From: Muribaculaceae bacterium
Lineage (GTDB): Bacteria > Bacteroidota > Bacteroidia > Bacteroidales > Muribaculaceae
Length of the DNA: 38,483 bases
Direction of reading: 5' to 3'
Assembly (NCBI GenBank): GCA_029070945.1
Contig: JAIEBK010000057.1
Location: 4,428-42,910, forward strand
Below, one piece after another: positions 1 to 8,413 of this stretch; position 1 is the first letter of the stretch; each line of letters starts with the position of its first letter. A program made the position numbers and the translations under genes. The notes below the pieces were generated by a model. That model ran no database searches and had not been told where the DNA came from. It was given only the letters and a program-made list of their open reading frames with translations.

Positions 1-722
1 ATAAGCTTAAGGGCTTCTTCTCCATCCTCGCATGCGAAATGGGTCACACCTGACTTTGACGCATGCACGGAAGCTCCGCCGAGCTGTTCCTGAGTCACGT
101 CTTCGCCGGTCACGGTCTTGACCACCGACGGACCGGTAAGGAACATATATGACATTCCCTTCACCATGATGGTGAAGTCGGTAAGGGCAGGGGAGTAGAC
201 CGCACCGCCGGCGCAAGGTCCGAGAATGGCGCTGATCTGAGGAATTACACCTGAAGCGAGGATATTGCGCTGGAAAATCTCTGAATATCCTGCAAGCGCG
301 TTGATACCTTCCTGGATTCGTGCGCCGCCTGAATCGTTAAGACCGATGACGGGGGCACCCATCTTCATTGCAAGGTCCATAACCTTGCAGATCTTCTGGG
401 CCATAGTCTCTGAAAGAGAGCCGCCGAGCACTGTGAAGTCCTGGGCGAAGACATATACGAGGCGACCTTCTATCGTGCCGAAACCGGTCACGACGCCATC
501 GCCGAGGTACTGCTTCTTCTCCATGCCGAAGTTGGTGCTCCTGTGGGTTACAAACATATCCAGTTCTTCGAAGCTGCCTTCGTCGAGGAGCTGATCGATT
601 CTTTCACGCGCAGTGTATTTGCCGCGTTCATGCTGTTTGGCAATCGCCTTTTCGCCACCGCCGAGACGTGCTGTGGCACGCTTGTCGATGAGCTCTTGAA
701 TCTTTTGTTCTTGAGTGGTCAT
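1..722 (-). CDS. mmdA: Acyl-CoA carboxylase carboxyltransferase subunit (methylmalonyl-CoA decarboxylase alpha), 5' part only
   Basis: This gene runs off the left edge, so the ORF track misses it. I read it from the complement of CAT at 720-722; about 240 N-terminal residues are inside the window, roughly half of the usual ~515. The protein starts [19 protein letters not shown] and carries carboxyltransferase-family stretches such as [26 protein letters not shown] and [13 protein letters not shown]. The family moves a carboxyl group between an acyl-CoA and biotin. Next to methylmalonyl-CoA epimerase in a Bacteroidales genome, the likely role is the alpha subunit of the sodium-pumping methylmalonyl-CoA decarboxylase that makes propionyl-CoA. 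A propionyl-CoA carboxylase beta subunit is the alternative; genes beyond the left edge (OadG-like, biotin carrier, beta subunit) would decide. The gap to mce is 20 bases, so the two are probably cotranscribed. Confidence 0.93.
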   Translation of the reverse strand, partial: MTTQEQKIQELIDKRATARLGGGEKAIAKQHERGKYTARERIDQLLDEGSFEELDMFVTHRSTNFGMEKKQYLGDGVVTGFGTIEGRLVYVFAQDFTVLGGSLSETMAQKICKVMDLAMKMGAPVIGLNDSGGARIQEGINALAGYSEIFQRNILASGVIPQISAILGPCAGGAVYSPALTDFTIMVKGMSYMFLTGPSVVKTVTGEDVTQEQLGGASVHASKSGVTHFACEDGEEALKL

Positions 723-742
723 TATTCAGATGCTTGAATTAT

Positions 743-1165
743 TTATTTCTTGGAAGGATCTTCGCAGAGCTCTGTCAGCACTGCCTCGGTGCATTTGGGA
801 TGAAGGAAAGCGATCTGCAGGCCGTCTGCGCCTTTGCGGGGTGCTTTGTCGATAGTGCGGATTCCCTTCTCCTCACACTCTGCAAGAGCTTCGGCAACTC
901 CGCTTTCGACAGCGAATGCCATATGGTGCATACCGCCCTTGCCACCGTTCTTTTCGATGAATTTTGCAATAGTGCTGTCGGGGCTTGTAGCCTCAAGGAG
1001 CTCTATCTTGGTGTCTCCAACTTTGAAGAAGGCTGTGGTCACTTTCTGATCTTCCACCACTTCCTGCTTGTAGCACTTAAGTCCAAGCACGTCTTCATAG
1101 TACTTGATGGCTTCAGCCAGGTTGGGAACGGCGATGCCGATGTGTTCGATGTGGGAAATTTCCAT
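743..1165 (-). CDS. mce: Methylmalonyl-CoA epimerase
   Basis: A 140-residue protein of the vicinal oxygen chelate (glyoxalase-like) superfamily. It opens with HIEHIGIAVPNLAEAIKYYE, the usual first beta strand with a metal-binding His, and has GGMHHMAFAV in the second half, giving another metal-ligand His. Length matches known epimerases. The enzyme interconverts the R and S forms of methylmalonyl-CoA in the cytoplasm, linking succinyl-CoA mutase to the decarboxylase encoded just downstream. It is the first gene of the unit with mmdA. The ATG lies about 80 bases behind a good Bacteroidetes promoter (separate entry). A 179-residue ORF on the opposite strand (734-1273) is a shadow. Confidence 0.95.
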   Translation of the reverse strand: MEISHIEHIGIAVPNLAEAIKYYEDVLGLKCYKQEVVEDQKVTTAFFKVGDTKIELLEATSPDSTIAKFIEKNGGKGGMHHMAFAVESGVAEALAECEEKGIRTIDKAPRKGADGLQIAFLHPKCTEAVLTELCEDPSKK

Positions 1166-1250
1166 TGCGTTTTTGATTTATTGGTTAGTTGTACTTCAGT
1201 TATATTCGCTTGTATTCTCCCTTATTTATGGAGGGGTACACAATTACGTG

Positions 1251-1282
1251 CAAAATTAACAATTATTTTTTAAATTGCGAAA
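1251..1282 (-). promoter_or_regulatory. Predicted promoter of mce-mmdA
   Basis: On the minus strand TAATTTTGCA gives a -7 box (complement of 1251-1258), with a TTTC that could stand in for the -33 TTTG exactly 20 bases further upstream (1279-1282). The predicted transcript start is near 1244, leaving a leader of about 80 bases. Confidence 0.6.
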
Positions 1283-1350
1283 AGTATTCTTAAGAATATT
1301 GAAAAAAATACATAAATAGACGTTAACTTTATTTTTTTATCCTTAATTTA

Positions 1351-1380
1351 TTGTTATGTCAGATTTTTTTACGATATTTG
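1351..1380 (+). promoter_or_regulatory. Candidate promoter of the lpxD operon
   Basis: TTG at 1351-1353 is followed after 19 bases by GATATTTGCA at 1373-1382. Only the first base of the TAnnTTTG box deviates clearly, and the spacing is typical. The predicted start, about 1386, falls at the first base of the hairpin at 1385-1410. Confidence 0.45.
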
Positions 1381-1384
1381 CAAA

Positions 1385-1410
1385 ATATTTGCGGAGCCTT
1401 CCGCAAATAT
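1385..1410 (+). promoter_or_regulatory. Perfect 11-bp inverted repeat upstream of lpxD
   Basis: ATATTTGCGGA and TCCGCAAATAT form a perfect 11-bp stem around a GCCT loop, ending 49 bases before the lpxD ATG. No gene lies upstream on the plus strand that it could terminate. It may be a 5'-terminal hairpin of the lpxD mRNA or a protein-binding operator. ATATTTGC also occurs as a direct repeat just before it (1374-1381). Confidence 0.6.
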
Positions 1411-1459
1411 GGTTTTATTTTGATGTTTTCATTAGAGCTTCTCCTCGTCTGAAACCTAT

Positions 1460-2467
1460 ATGGAAATGACTACAGGGGCGTTAGCCTCATTAATTAAAGG
1501 TGTTGTCGACGGCGACTCGGCTATTACTTTGACCGGCTTTGCGAAGATAGAGGAAGCAGCTGAGGGGCAGCTTACTTTCATCGCGAATCCTAAATACGCA
1601 CATTTCATTGAGTCGACCAAAGCGTCGGCTGTCTTGGTATCCAAGGATTTCGATCATCCTAATCCTAACGGTGTGACACTTTTAAGGGTAGATGATCCAT
1701 ATGCCACTCTTGCGGAGCTTCTGAGGGCTATTCAGGCTTCTATTCCAGCTAAGACAGGTATCGAAAATCCTTGTTTTATAGCTGAAGGCGTAGTAATCCC
1801 CGAAGATGCATATATCGGTGCGTTCTCATATATAGGTAAGGGCGCTGTGATAGGCAAGGGCGCCCAGATTTATCCGCAGACATATTTGGGAGACGGTGTC
1901 GAAGTCGGTGAGAAATGTATTTTATATGCTGGTGTGAAAGTGTATGCGGGATGTAAAATTGGAAACCGCTGCATTATGCATAGCGGAGTCGTCATAGGAG
2001 GAGATGGTTTTGGCTTCGCTCCCAATCCTGCGGGAGAATATGAAAAGCTTCCACAGACGGGTATTGTCGTAATCGAGGATGATGTGGAGATCGGTGCCAA
2101 TACCACTGTAGACCGCGCCACATTCGGATGCACCCGGATCGGTCGCGGCACAAAGCTTGACAACCTGATAATGGTGGCTCATAATGTTGAGATCGGAAAG
2201 AACAATGTCTTTGCAGCTCAGTCCGGTGTGGCAGGCAGCACAAAGATCGGCGATAGCAACCGCGTGGGCGGCCAGGTAGGATTTGCCGGACATATCTCTG
2301 TGGGCAACGGCAATGATTTCGGAGCTCAATCAGGCATCCCCGGAAATGTGGGCAACGGCGAAAGACTCATGGGATACCCTGCGGTGGACATTCGTCAGTT
2401 TGCCAGAAATACAGTATATATAAGTAGACTCAAGGAACTATTCGATGAACTGAACCGTAAGAAATAA
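1460..2467 (+). CDS. lpxD: UDP-3-O-acylglucosamine N-acyltransferase
   Basis: A 335-residue left-handed beta-helix acyltransferase, close to the usual 340. The N-terminal uridine-binding domain (about residues 1-105) contains [21 protein letters not shown] long run of hexapeptide repeats follows (about 110-310), with [18 protein letters not shown] and [14 protein letters not shown]; His241 in the second stretch aligns with the catalytic His of the family. It adds the second 3-hydroxyacyl chain to UDP-3-O-acyl-glucosamine, step three of lipid A synthesis. The start [14 protein letters not shown] fits the family N terminus, although ATG at 1466 is an alternative. It heads the lpxD, lpxC-fabZ, lpxA unit. 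Confidence 0.97.
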   Translation: MEMTTGALASLIKGVVDGDSAITLTGFAKIEEAAEGQLTFIANPKYAHFIESTKASAVLVSKDFDHPNPNGVTLLRVDDPYATLAELLRAIQASIPAKTGIENPCFIAEGVVIPEDAYIGAFSYIGKGAVIGKGAQIYPQTYLGDGVEVGEKCILYAGVKVYAGCKIGNRCIMHSGVVIGGDGFGFAPNPAGEYEKLPQTGIVVIEDDVEIGANTTVDRATFGCTRIGRGTKLDNLIMVAHNVEIGKNNVFAAQSGVAGSTKIGDSNRVGGQVGFAGHISVGNGNDFGAQSGIPGNVGNGERLMGYPAVDIRQFARNTVYISRLKELFDELNRKK

Positions 2468-2486
2468 TATGGTCCGGTTCATCGAA
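2441..2486 (+). promoter_or_regulatory. Inverted repeat spanning the lpxD stop codon
   Basis: TTCGATGAAC (2441-2450) and GTTCATCGAA (2477-2486) are perfect 10-bp complements around the lpxD stop. A T-rich stretch (CATTTTATATT) follows. It could act as a partial terminator or RNA-stability element between lpxD and lpxC-fabZ. No clean U tract is present, so a full terminator is unlikely. Confidence 0.4.
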
Positions 2487-2544
2487 TCATTTTATATTCA
2501 TATAATTTATTTTCATCATACAGTAAACAATAAGAGCATAACAT

Positions 2545-3924
2545 ATGAATCAACTAACTTTAAAAGCCCCGATCAAGGTAGAGGGAAAAGGTCTTCATTC
2601 AGGAAGAGAGCTGACGGCAGTCTTCAACCCCGCTCCTGTTAATTTCGGAGTGAAGTTCAAGAGAATCGATCTTGAGGGACAGCCTGTCATAGACGCGCTC
2701 GCGGAGAATGTAGTCGACACTACCCGTGGCACAGTCATCGGCAAGGGTGATGTCAGGGTCAGCACGATCGAGCATGCGATGGCTGCGCTTTATGCTTATG
2801 GCATTGATAACTGTCTTATAGAGGTGGATGGACCGGAACTCCCGATTCTCGACGGCAGCGCTACTGTATATACAGATAAGATTGAGGAAGTTGGTCTTGA
2901 GGAGCTGAATGCGGATAAGGATTACTATATCATTAAGGAGAAAATCCAGTATAAGGATGAAAACGGAGCTACAATAACCATTTATCCAGATGAAGGATTT
3001 AGTGTGGAGGTCATGGTGGAATACAATTCGCCGGTACTTCCCAATCAATTTGCCGTCTTGGATGATTTGGCAGATTTCCGTCAGGAAGTGGGTAGCGCAC
3101 GCACATTTGTGTTTGTCCGCGAGATTGAGGCCCTCCTTCAGCACGGTCTTATCAAGGGTGGAGACCTCAAGAACAGCATCGTGATCTATGATCAGCCTGT
3201 AGCTCAGGAAAAAATCAATGAAATATGTGATGCTGTCAAGGTAGACCGTATGACGGTAGATAAACTTGGCTATATCAATCCTAAGCCTCTGAAATGGGAT
3301 AATGAGCCGGCACGTCATAAACTTATCGACGTTATCGGCGATCTGGCGCTTATCGGACGTCCGCTGAAGGGAAGGGTAGTGGCTATACGCCCCGGACATA
3401 CGGTCAACAATAAGTTCGCACGTATGCTTCGCAAGGAGGTGAAGCATACCGAGATCCAGAGTCCGGTCTATAATCCGAATATATCTCCGCTCATTGACGT
3501 AAACGGAATTAAGAAACTGCTTCCCCACCGCTATCCGTTCCTGCTTATAGATAAGGTGATAGAAATAGACCGTAAGCACTGCGTTGCCGTAAAGAACGTA
3601 ACTGTCAACGAGCCTTTCTTCCAGGGGCATTTCCCTGAAGAGCCTGTTATGCCCGGAGTGCTTCAGGTCGAGGCGATGGCGCAGGCAGCCGGAGTCCTTG
3701 TCCTTAACTTCCTGGAGGAACCTGAAAAGTATTCCACCTATTTCCTGAAAATAGACAATGTGAAGTTCCGTCAGAAGGTTGTGCCCGGCAATACTCTTCT
3801 TTTGAATGTCTCGCTTGCGACAGAGATCCGCCGTGGCTGCGCCGTGGTGAAAGGCTACGCATTCGTAGGAGAGAAGATAGTGTGCGAAGCTGAGTTCATG
3901 GCTCAAATCATAAAGAATAAGTAA
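2545..3924 (+). CDS. lpxC-fabZ: Bifunctional UDP-3-O-acyl-N-acetylglucosamine deacetylase / 3-hydroxyacyl-ACP dehydratase
   Basis: A 459-residue fusion. Residues 1 to about 305 are the zinc deacetylase LpxC: STIEHAMAALYAYG carries ligand His77, and RHKLIDVIGD carries His258 and Asp262; RPGHTVNNKF holds the likely catalytic His. Residues from about 315 are FabZ: LLPHRYPFLLIDKV, then FFQGHFPEEPVMPG with His362 and QVEAMAQAAG with Glu376, the His/Glu pair at the normal 14-residue spacing. LpxC commits substrate to lipid A; FabZ dehydrates 3-hydroxyacyl-ACP for fatty acid elongation, drawing on the same pool. This fusion is well known in Bacteroidetes and many relatives. The reading frame is continuous with no frameshift. 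A gap of only 4 bases leads into lpxA. Confidence 0.97.
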   Translation: MNQLTLKAPIKVEGKGLHSGRELTAVFNPAPVNFGVKFKRIDLEGQPVIDALAENVVDTTRGTVIGKGDVRVSTIEHAMAALYAYGIDNCLIEVDGPELPILDGSATVYTDKIEEVGLEELNADKDYYIIKEKIQYKDENGATITIYPDEGFSVEVMVEYNSPVLPNQFAVLDDLADFRQEVGSARTFVFVREIEALLQHGLIKGGDLKNSIVIYDQPVAQEKINEICDAVKVDRMTVDKLGYINPKPLKWDNEPARHKLIDVIGDLALIGRPLKGRVVAIRPGHTVNNKFARMLRKEVKHTEIQSPVYNPNISPLIDVNGIKKLLPHRYPFLLIDKVIEIDRKHCVAVKNVTVNEPFFQGHFPEEPVMPGVLQVEAMAQAAGVLVLNFLEEPEKYSTYFLKIDNVKFRQKVVPGNTLLLNVSLATEIRRGCAVVKGYAFVGEKIVCEAEFMAQIIKNK

Positions 3925-3928
3925 TGAT

Positions 3929-4702
3929 ATGGCACAGATGAATTGCATACACCCTGATGCCAAGATCGGCAGCAATGTGAAGATTGGAAACTTCACTACC
4001 ATCCATGAGGATGTGGTGATAGGGGATAACTGTGAGATAGACTGCAATGTCAATATCTATCCGGGAGCAAGAATCGGCGACGGAGTCAAGATTTTTCCGG
4101 GAGTTACGGTAGCTGCTATTCCGCAAGACCTGAAGTTTCGTGGAGAGGTGACCTACGCATATGTCGGTGACGGCTCCGTATTGCGCGAGTGCGTGACAGT
4201 CCATCGTGGCACAGCTTCCAAGGGAAAGACTGTCGTCGGTTCCAACTGTCTTCTGATGGCATATGTGCATATAGCTCACGACTGTACGATAGGTAATAAT
4301 GTCATTATATCCAATGCAGCCCAGATGGCCGGTGAAGTCATTGTAGATGACTGTGCCGTGATTGGCGGTGGAAGCCTTATCCATCAGTTTTGCCATATAG
4401 GACGCAATGTTATGCTTCAGGGTGGTGCCCTTGTCAATAAAGACATTCCTCCATTTATAAAGGCCGCACGTGAGCCAATCTCATTTGTCGGCCTCAATTC
4501 TATCGGACTCCAGCGTAGAGGCTTCAAGCCGGAGGAAATACAGCAGATTCAGGAAATTTACCGTATACTCTATCTCAGCGACCTTAACGTCACAAATGCA
4601 ATCAAGATGATCCTTGAGGTCTGCGCTCCTTCTAAATTCCGCGACGAGATAGTGAATTTCGTAGAGAATTCCAATAGAGGAATAGTTAGGTCCGCCATCT
4701 GA
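3929..4702 (+). CDS. lpxA: UDP-N-acetylglucosamine O-acyltransferase
   Basis: A 257-residue hexapeptide-repeat protein, normal length for LpxA. It begins IHPDAKIGSNVKIGNF and continues as a beta-helix to about residue 190, then a helical C-terminal domain with GFKPEEIQQIQEIYRILY. HIAHDCTIGNN contains His117, aligned with the catalytic His of LpxA (His125 in E. coli). The enzyme moves a 3-hydroxyacyl chain from ACP onto UDP-GlcNAc, the first step of lipid A synthesis in the cytoplasm. Placement right behind lpxC-fabZ puts three successive lipid A steps in one transcription unit. Confidence 0.97.
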   Translation: MAQMNCIHPDAKIGSNVKIGNFTTIHEDVVIGDNCEIDCNVNIYPGARIGDGVKIFPGVTVAAIPQDLKFRGEVTYAYVGDGSVLRECVTVHRGTASKGKTVVGSNCLLMAYVHIAHDCTIGNNVIISNAAQMAGEVIVDDCAVIGGGSLIHQFCHIGRNVMLQGGALVNKDIPPFIKAAREPISFVGLNSIGLQRRGFKPEEIQQIQEIYRILYLSDLNVTNAIKMILEVCAPSKFRDEIVNFVENSNRGIVRSAI

Positions 4703-4739
4703 TAGATTGTCAGAAAATACTTTATCTTCAACAGTATCA

Positions 4740-4768
4740 AGGGAGCGGCGGTGATGGCGTTGCTCCCT
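4740..4768 (+). promoter_or_regulatory. Hairpin between lpxA and menD
   Basis: AGGGAGC and GCTCCCT form a 7-bp stem around a 15-base GC-rich loop in the 87-base gap before menD. It lacks a U tract, so it may attenuate or process the transcript rather than end it. I found no convincing promoter of the TAnnTTTG type in the gap. Confidence 0.4.
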
Positions 4769-4789
4769 GTTATATAGTAGGATGACGAC

Positions 4790-6511
4790 ATGATTGACAC
4801 ATCCAATGTCTATTGCCGACAGATAATAGAACTCCTTAAGTCTCATGGAGTCAGAACAGTCTATTGCAGTCCCGGATCGCGCAATACACCGCTTCTTGTG
4901 GCTGTCGAGGCATGTGATGAAATATCAAAGCGCGTAGTGGTGGATGAGCGTAGCGCTGCATTCCAGGCTTATGGCTGCGCATTGGTGGAGAGGGGACCTG
5001 TAGCCCTGATATGCACCTCCGGAACGGCAGTTCTCGACTATGCGCCGGCAATAGCGGAAGCGTACTATTCAGGGGTGCCTTTAATTGTAGTGTCGGCTGA
5101 CCGGCCACGTGAATGGATAGATCAGGATGACTCTCAGACCATACGTCAGTTTGGCGTGCTCGGGCATATTGTAAAGGGCAGTTATGATGTGCGGGCAATT
5201 CCTGAGGGGAGTGCCGGAGAATATACTGAAGAAGTGAGATGGACTGTCAACCGCACTGTCAACGAGGCTATGATCAAAGCAGTGGAAGGCAAGCCGGGAC
5301 CTGTCCATATCAATGTCCAGCTTTCGGAACCCTTAGGCGGCCTGACAGACACGGAAGCTCTTCATGAAAGGATGGTAACTCTCGTTTCTCCGTCAGAATC
5401 ATTGCCTCAGGATATAATCAGAGATCTTGCAAATGATATGGCCGGAGCTAAAGTCATGTTCGTGGCGGGATTTTGCGAACCTGACCATATACTTGACAGG
5501 GCCGTAAGGGTTTTCGCATCTTACCCGAATGTCGTGGTGATGGCGGAGACTCTTGCTAATCTTCATGATCCTCAGCCATTTTCGTCGCTTATCGATGCTG
5601 TACTTTGCGATATGACCGAAGATGAAAAGCAAAGAATGCGGCCTGACATTGTGATATCTATGGGAGGGGCGCTCGTGTCGAGAATGCTTAAGCAGTATCT
5701 GAGGGATTATCCTCCGCGTTTCCATTGGAGTCTCGGACACTCAAATTATTTCTGTGACTGCTTCAAGACACTCACTCATAAGATAGAGGTGGCACCCGCC
5801 GCTTTTCTAAGACAGCTGTGCGGAGTGCTCCGTAAGCTTAGACCGGGCATAAAGTCGGATTATTCCGCCGGATGGTCAGATCTGAGAAAACAGTCGATGT
5901 CTTTGTCCAGGAAATATATTGATAATGCGGCATGGAGTGACATTAAGGCACTCGATTACATATTCTCGCATTATAATATCGACAATTTATTTGTCTCGAA
6001 CGGAACAGTAGTGAGATATTCGCAATTGCTGCCTCATACATGCCATGCGGAGTATTGCAACCGTGGTGTCTCCGGAATTGATGGAAGCACATCTACAGCC
6101 GTAGGGGGCGCCTGGGCATACAAGGGAGCGACTACATTAATATCAGGCGATATCTCGTGGCTTTATGATTCAGGAGCATCGGCTCTTTGTGATATGCCGT
6201 ATGATATGCGGATGGTGGTGATGAATAATTCCGGCGGCGGTATCTTCAGATTTATCAAGTCGACATCCGGACTGCCTGAAGATATGCTGGAGAGGTATTT
6301 CTGCGTCAGGAATCTGCCGGACTTGAAAGATATTGCATCCGCCTACGGTATTGAGGTGATGGAAGCGGAAGATATGCGGCAGCTTGAAGGTGGTGTCGAG
6401 TGGCTTTCTGAGCCCTCCGAATTTCCCCGGATGCTTGTGGTAAGCACTCCTCCGAAAGAAAGCGCGGAGATACTTACCGGATATTTTAGAAAAAATAAAA
6501 AATCGCTATAA
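4790..6511 (+). CDS. menD: 2-succinyl-5-enolpyruvyl-6-hydroxy-3-cyclohexene-1-carboxylate synthase
   Basis: A 573-residue thiamin-diphosphate enzyme of normal MenD length. The N-terminal domain has YCSPGSRNTPLLVA and VDERSAAFQAYG (the Glu that activates thiamin lies here), then SGTAVLDYAPAIAEAYYSG. The C-terminal domain has the cofactor motif GDISWLYDSGAS ending in MNNSGGGIF. It joins 2-oxoglutarate-derived succinyl semialdehyde to isochorismate in menaquinone synthesis. It opens a tight run with menB, menC and menE. Isochorismate synthase, which usually precedes menD in Bacteroidales as I recall, is absent here and found at 34-35 kb. Confidence 0.97.
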   Translation: MIDTSNVYCRQIIELLKSHGVRTVYCSPGSRNTPLLVAVEACDEISKRVVVDERSAAFQAYGCALVERGPVALICTSGTAVLDYAPAIAEAYYSGVPLIVVSADRPREWIDQDDSQTIRQFGVLGHIVKGSYDVRAIPEGSAGEYTEEVRWTVNRTVNEAMIKAVEGKPGPVHINVQLSEPLGGLTDTEALHERMVTLVSPSESLPQDIIRDLANDMAGAKVMFVAGFCEPDHILDRAVRVFASYPNVVVMAETLANLHDPQPFSSLIDAVLCDMTEDEKQRMRPDIVISMGGALVSRMLKQYLRDYPPRFHWSLGHSNYFCDCFKTLTHKIEVAPAAFLRQLCGVLRKLRPGIKSDYSAGWSDLRKQSMSLSRKYIDNAAWSDIKALDYIFSHYNIDNLFVSNGTVVRYSQLLPHTCHAEYCNRGVSGIDGSTSTAVGGAWAYKGATTLISGDISWLYDSGASALCDMPYDMRMVVMNNSGGGIFRFIKSTSGLPEDMLERYFCVRNLPDLKDIASAYGIEVMEAEDMRQLEGGVEWLSEPSEFPRMLVVSTPPKESAEILTGYFRKNKKSL

Positions 6512-6541
6512 CAGTAATTACTGAAAAAAATATACACGAAA

Positions 6542-7357
6542 ATGTTTGACTGGAAAACAATAAAGGAATATGAGGATATTCTGTTCGAAGAATTTGAAGG
6601 CATAGCTAAAATCACTATCAATCGCCCGAAGGTCTATAACGCGTTCAGGCCAAAGACTAATTTCGAAATGCTTGATGCAATGCGGATCTGCAGGGAAAGA
6701 AGTGATATAAGGGTCGTTGTTCTGACCGGAGCCGGTGATAAGGCATTCTGCTCGGGAGGCGACCAGAATGTGAAGGGAATAGGCGGTTATGTAGATGATG
6801 ATGGAACTCCGAGGCTCAATGTTCTTGAGATGCATCACGCCATAAGGAGCATACCGAAGCCGGTGATAGCCATGGTCAACGGCTATTCAATAGGCGGCGG
6901 CAATGTGCTTCAGGTATTGTGTGACCTCTCGATAGCATCCGAGAATGCGAGATTCGGTCAGACCGGACCAAAAGTTGGTAGCTTTGATGCCGGATTCGGC
7001 AGTTCTTACCTTGCGCGTTGTGTAGGGCAGAAGAAAGCCCGCGAGATATGGTTTCTCTGCAAGCAATATACAGCACAGGAAGCTTTGGATATGGGTATGG
7101 TGAATTGTGTTGTGCCGTTTGATAAGCTTGAGGAGACTACCGTTGACTGGTGCCGCACAATAATGAAGCGTTCGCCGTTTGCGATCAGGATGATCAAACG
7201 CGCTCTAAATGCCGAACTTGACGGTCAGCGAGGTATGATGGAGTTTGCAGGCGACGCGACACTGATGTATTATATGATGGATGAGGCTCAGGAAGGTAAG
7301 AACGCCTTTCTGGAGAAGCGTGACCCTGATTTCGATCAATACCCGATGTTTCCATGA
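6542..7357 (+). CDS. menB: 1,4-dihydroxy-2-naphthoyl-CoA synthase
   Basis: A 271-residue crotonase-fold protein. Diagnostic stretches are [38 protein letters not shown] and [17 protein letters not shown], all typical of MenB rather than general enoyl-CoA hydratases. It closes the second ring of the naphthoquinone from o-succinylbenzoyl-CoA. It starts 30 bases after menD and its stop overlaps the menC start by four bases (ATGA), so translation is probably coupled. Confidence 0.97.
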   Translation: MFDWKTIKEYEDILFEEFEGIAKITINRPKVYNAFRPKTNFEMLDAMRICRERSDIRVVVLTGAGDKAFCSGGDQNVKGIGGYVDDDGTPRLNVLEMHHAIRSIPKPVIAMVNGYSIGGGNVLQVLCDLSIASENARFGQTGPKVGSFDAGFGSSYLARCVGQKKAREIWFLCKQYTAQEALDMGMVNCVVPFDKLEETTVDWCRTIMKRSPFAIRMIKRALNAELDGQRGMMEFAGDATLMYYMMDEAQEGKNAFLEKRDPDFDQYPMFP

Positions 7358-8412
7358 GACTTGCCTACGCTCCATATATCCTTAGATTCCGTCAGCCTGC
7401 CGGCACAAGCCGTGGAATACTCACGGAGAAACCGACTTTTTTCATTAAGGTCTTTGACGAGAAGGATCCTTCTAAATTTGGTATCGGGGAATGCTCAGTG
7501 TTTCCCGGACTTTCTCCTGAAGCAGACGGAAACTATGGCTATAAGCTTATTGAGCTGCTTGCCAATATGGCTCTTGACAAGGAGACTGATCTTTCACGCC
7601 ACAGCAGTATAATCTTTGGCCTGGAACAGGCTCTCCGGGACTATGCCGGCGGTTGCAGACACATATACTTTCCGTCAGGCTTTACGGAAGGTACAGGAAG
7701 TATCGAGATCAACGGTCTTGTATGGATGGGAGATTTCGATGAGATGATAGGGCGTATCGACGATAAGGTAAGTCAGGGTTTCCATTGCATCAAGCTCAAG
7801 ATCGGTGCGATAGACTGGAAGAAAGAGATTGAGATGATTGAATATTTAAGGAGAAAGTATTCAGACTCCAGTCTTCAGATCAGGGTTGACGCCAATGGTG
7901 CCTTCTCGATGGACAATGCGCTTCCAAGGCTGAAACGTCTTGCTGATTTAGGAGTGCATAGCATAGAGCAGCCGATTCCTGCAGGTGCCCCTGAGCTGAT
8001 GGCATTTCTCTGTAGTGTATCACCCCTTAAGATAGCACTTGATGAATCCCTGATAGGTGTCTATGGCCGAAATGCAAAGGAGTCTTTGCTTGACGAGGTA
8101 AATCCGGCTTATATCATACTGAAACCTTCGCTTTGCGGTGGTTTCGCAGGTGCGGAGGAGTGGATTAGACTTGCTGAAGATAGAGGTATCGGCTGGTGGG
8201 TCACGTCTGCTTTGGAATCAAACGTTGGCCTGAATGCCCTTGCTCAATGGACGGCGACATTGAATACATCCATTCCTCAGGGACTTGGTACGGGTGGATT
8301 GTACACCAATAATCTTGAGAGTCCTCTTTATCTTGAATCCGACAGGTTGCTGTATGACCCATCCGTCAGGATTGACGATTCGGTATATTCATCACTTGAA
8401 TGGAGATATTGA
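7354..8412 (+). CDS. menC: o-Succinylbenzoate synthase
   Basis: A 352-residue enolase-superfamily protein. The active-site set is visible in order: KLKIGAIDW with the Lys-x-Lys pair, RVDANGAFS and SIEQPIP and ALDES with the three metal-binding acids, and ILKPSLCGG with the second catalytic Lys. It dehydrates SHCHC to o-succinylbenzoate. The first ATG overlaps the menB stop and fits the family N terminus ([20 protein letters not shown]). MenE follows after a single base. Confidence 0.95.
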   Translation: MRLAYAPYILRFRQPAGTSRGILTEKPTFFIKVFDEKDPSKFGIGECSVFPGLSPEADGNYGYKLIELLANMALDKETDLSRHSSIIFGLEQALRDYAGGCRHIYFPSGFTEGTGSIEINGLVWMGDFDEMIGRIDDKVSQGFHCIKLKIGAIDWKKEIEMIEYLRRKYSDSSLQIRVDANGAFSMDNALPRLKRLADLGVHSIEQPIPAGAPELMAFLCSVSPLKIALDESLIGVYGRNAKESLLDEVNPAYIILKPSLCGGFAGAEEWIRLAEDRGIGWWVTSALESNVGLNALAQWTATLNTSIPQGLGTGGLYTNNLESPLYLESDRLLYDPSVRIDDSVYSSLEWRY

Positions 8413-8413
8413 A

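Larger units (their letters stand above)
1166..1459. other. Divergent intergenic region between mce and lpxD
   Basis: This AT-rich 294-base gap separates two divergent operons. It holds the mce promoter near 1251-1282, a weaker candidate lpxD promoter near 1351-1380, and a perfect inverted repeat at 1385-1410. I see no open reading frame with family features in it. Confidence 0.8.

Noticed and set aside
734-1273. A 179-residue plus-strand ORF over mce
   Set aside because: Antisense shadow of a clear methylmalonyl-CoA epimerase; composition (many Cys, Phe, Leu) reflects the complement of that gene.
2599-4053. A 484-residue open frame opposite lpxC-fabZ and lpxA
   Set aside because: It lies fully antisense to two well-supported genes, crosses their boundary, has no recognisable motif and a composition rich in Ile, Leu, His and Arg typical of shadow frames.
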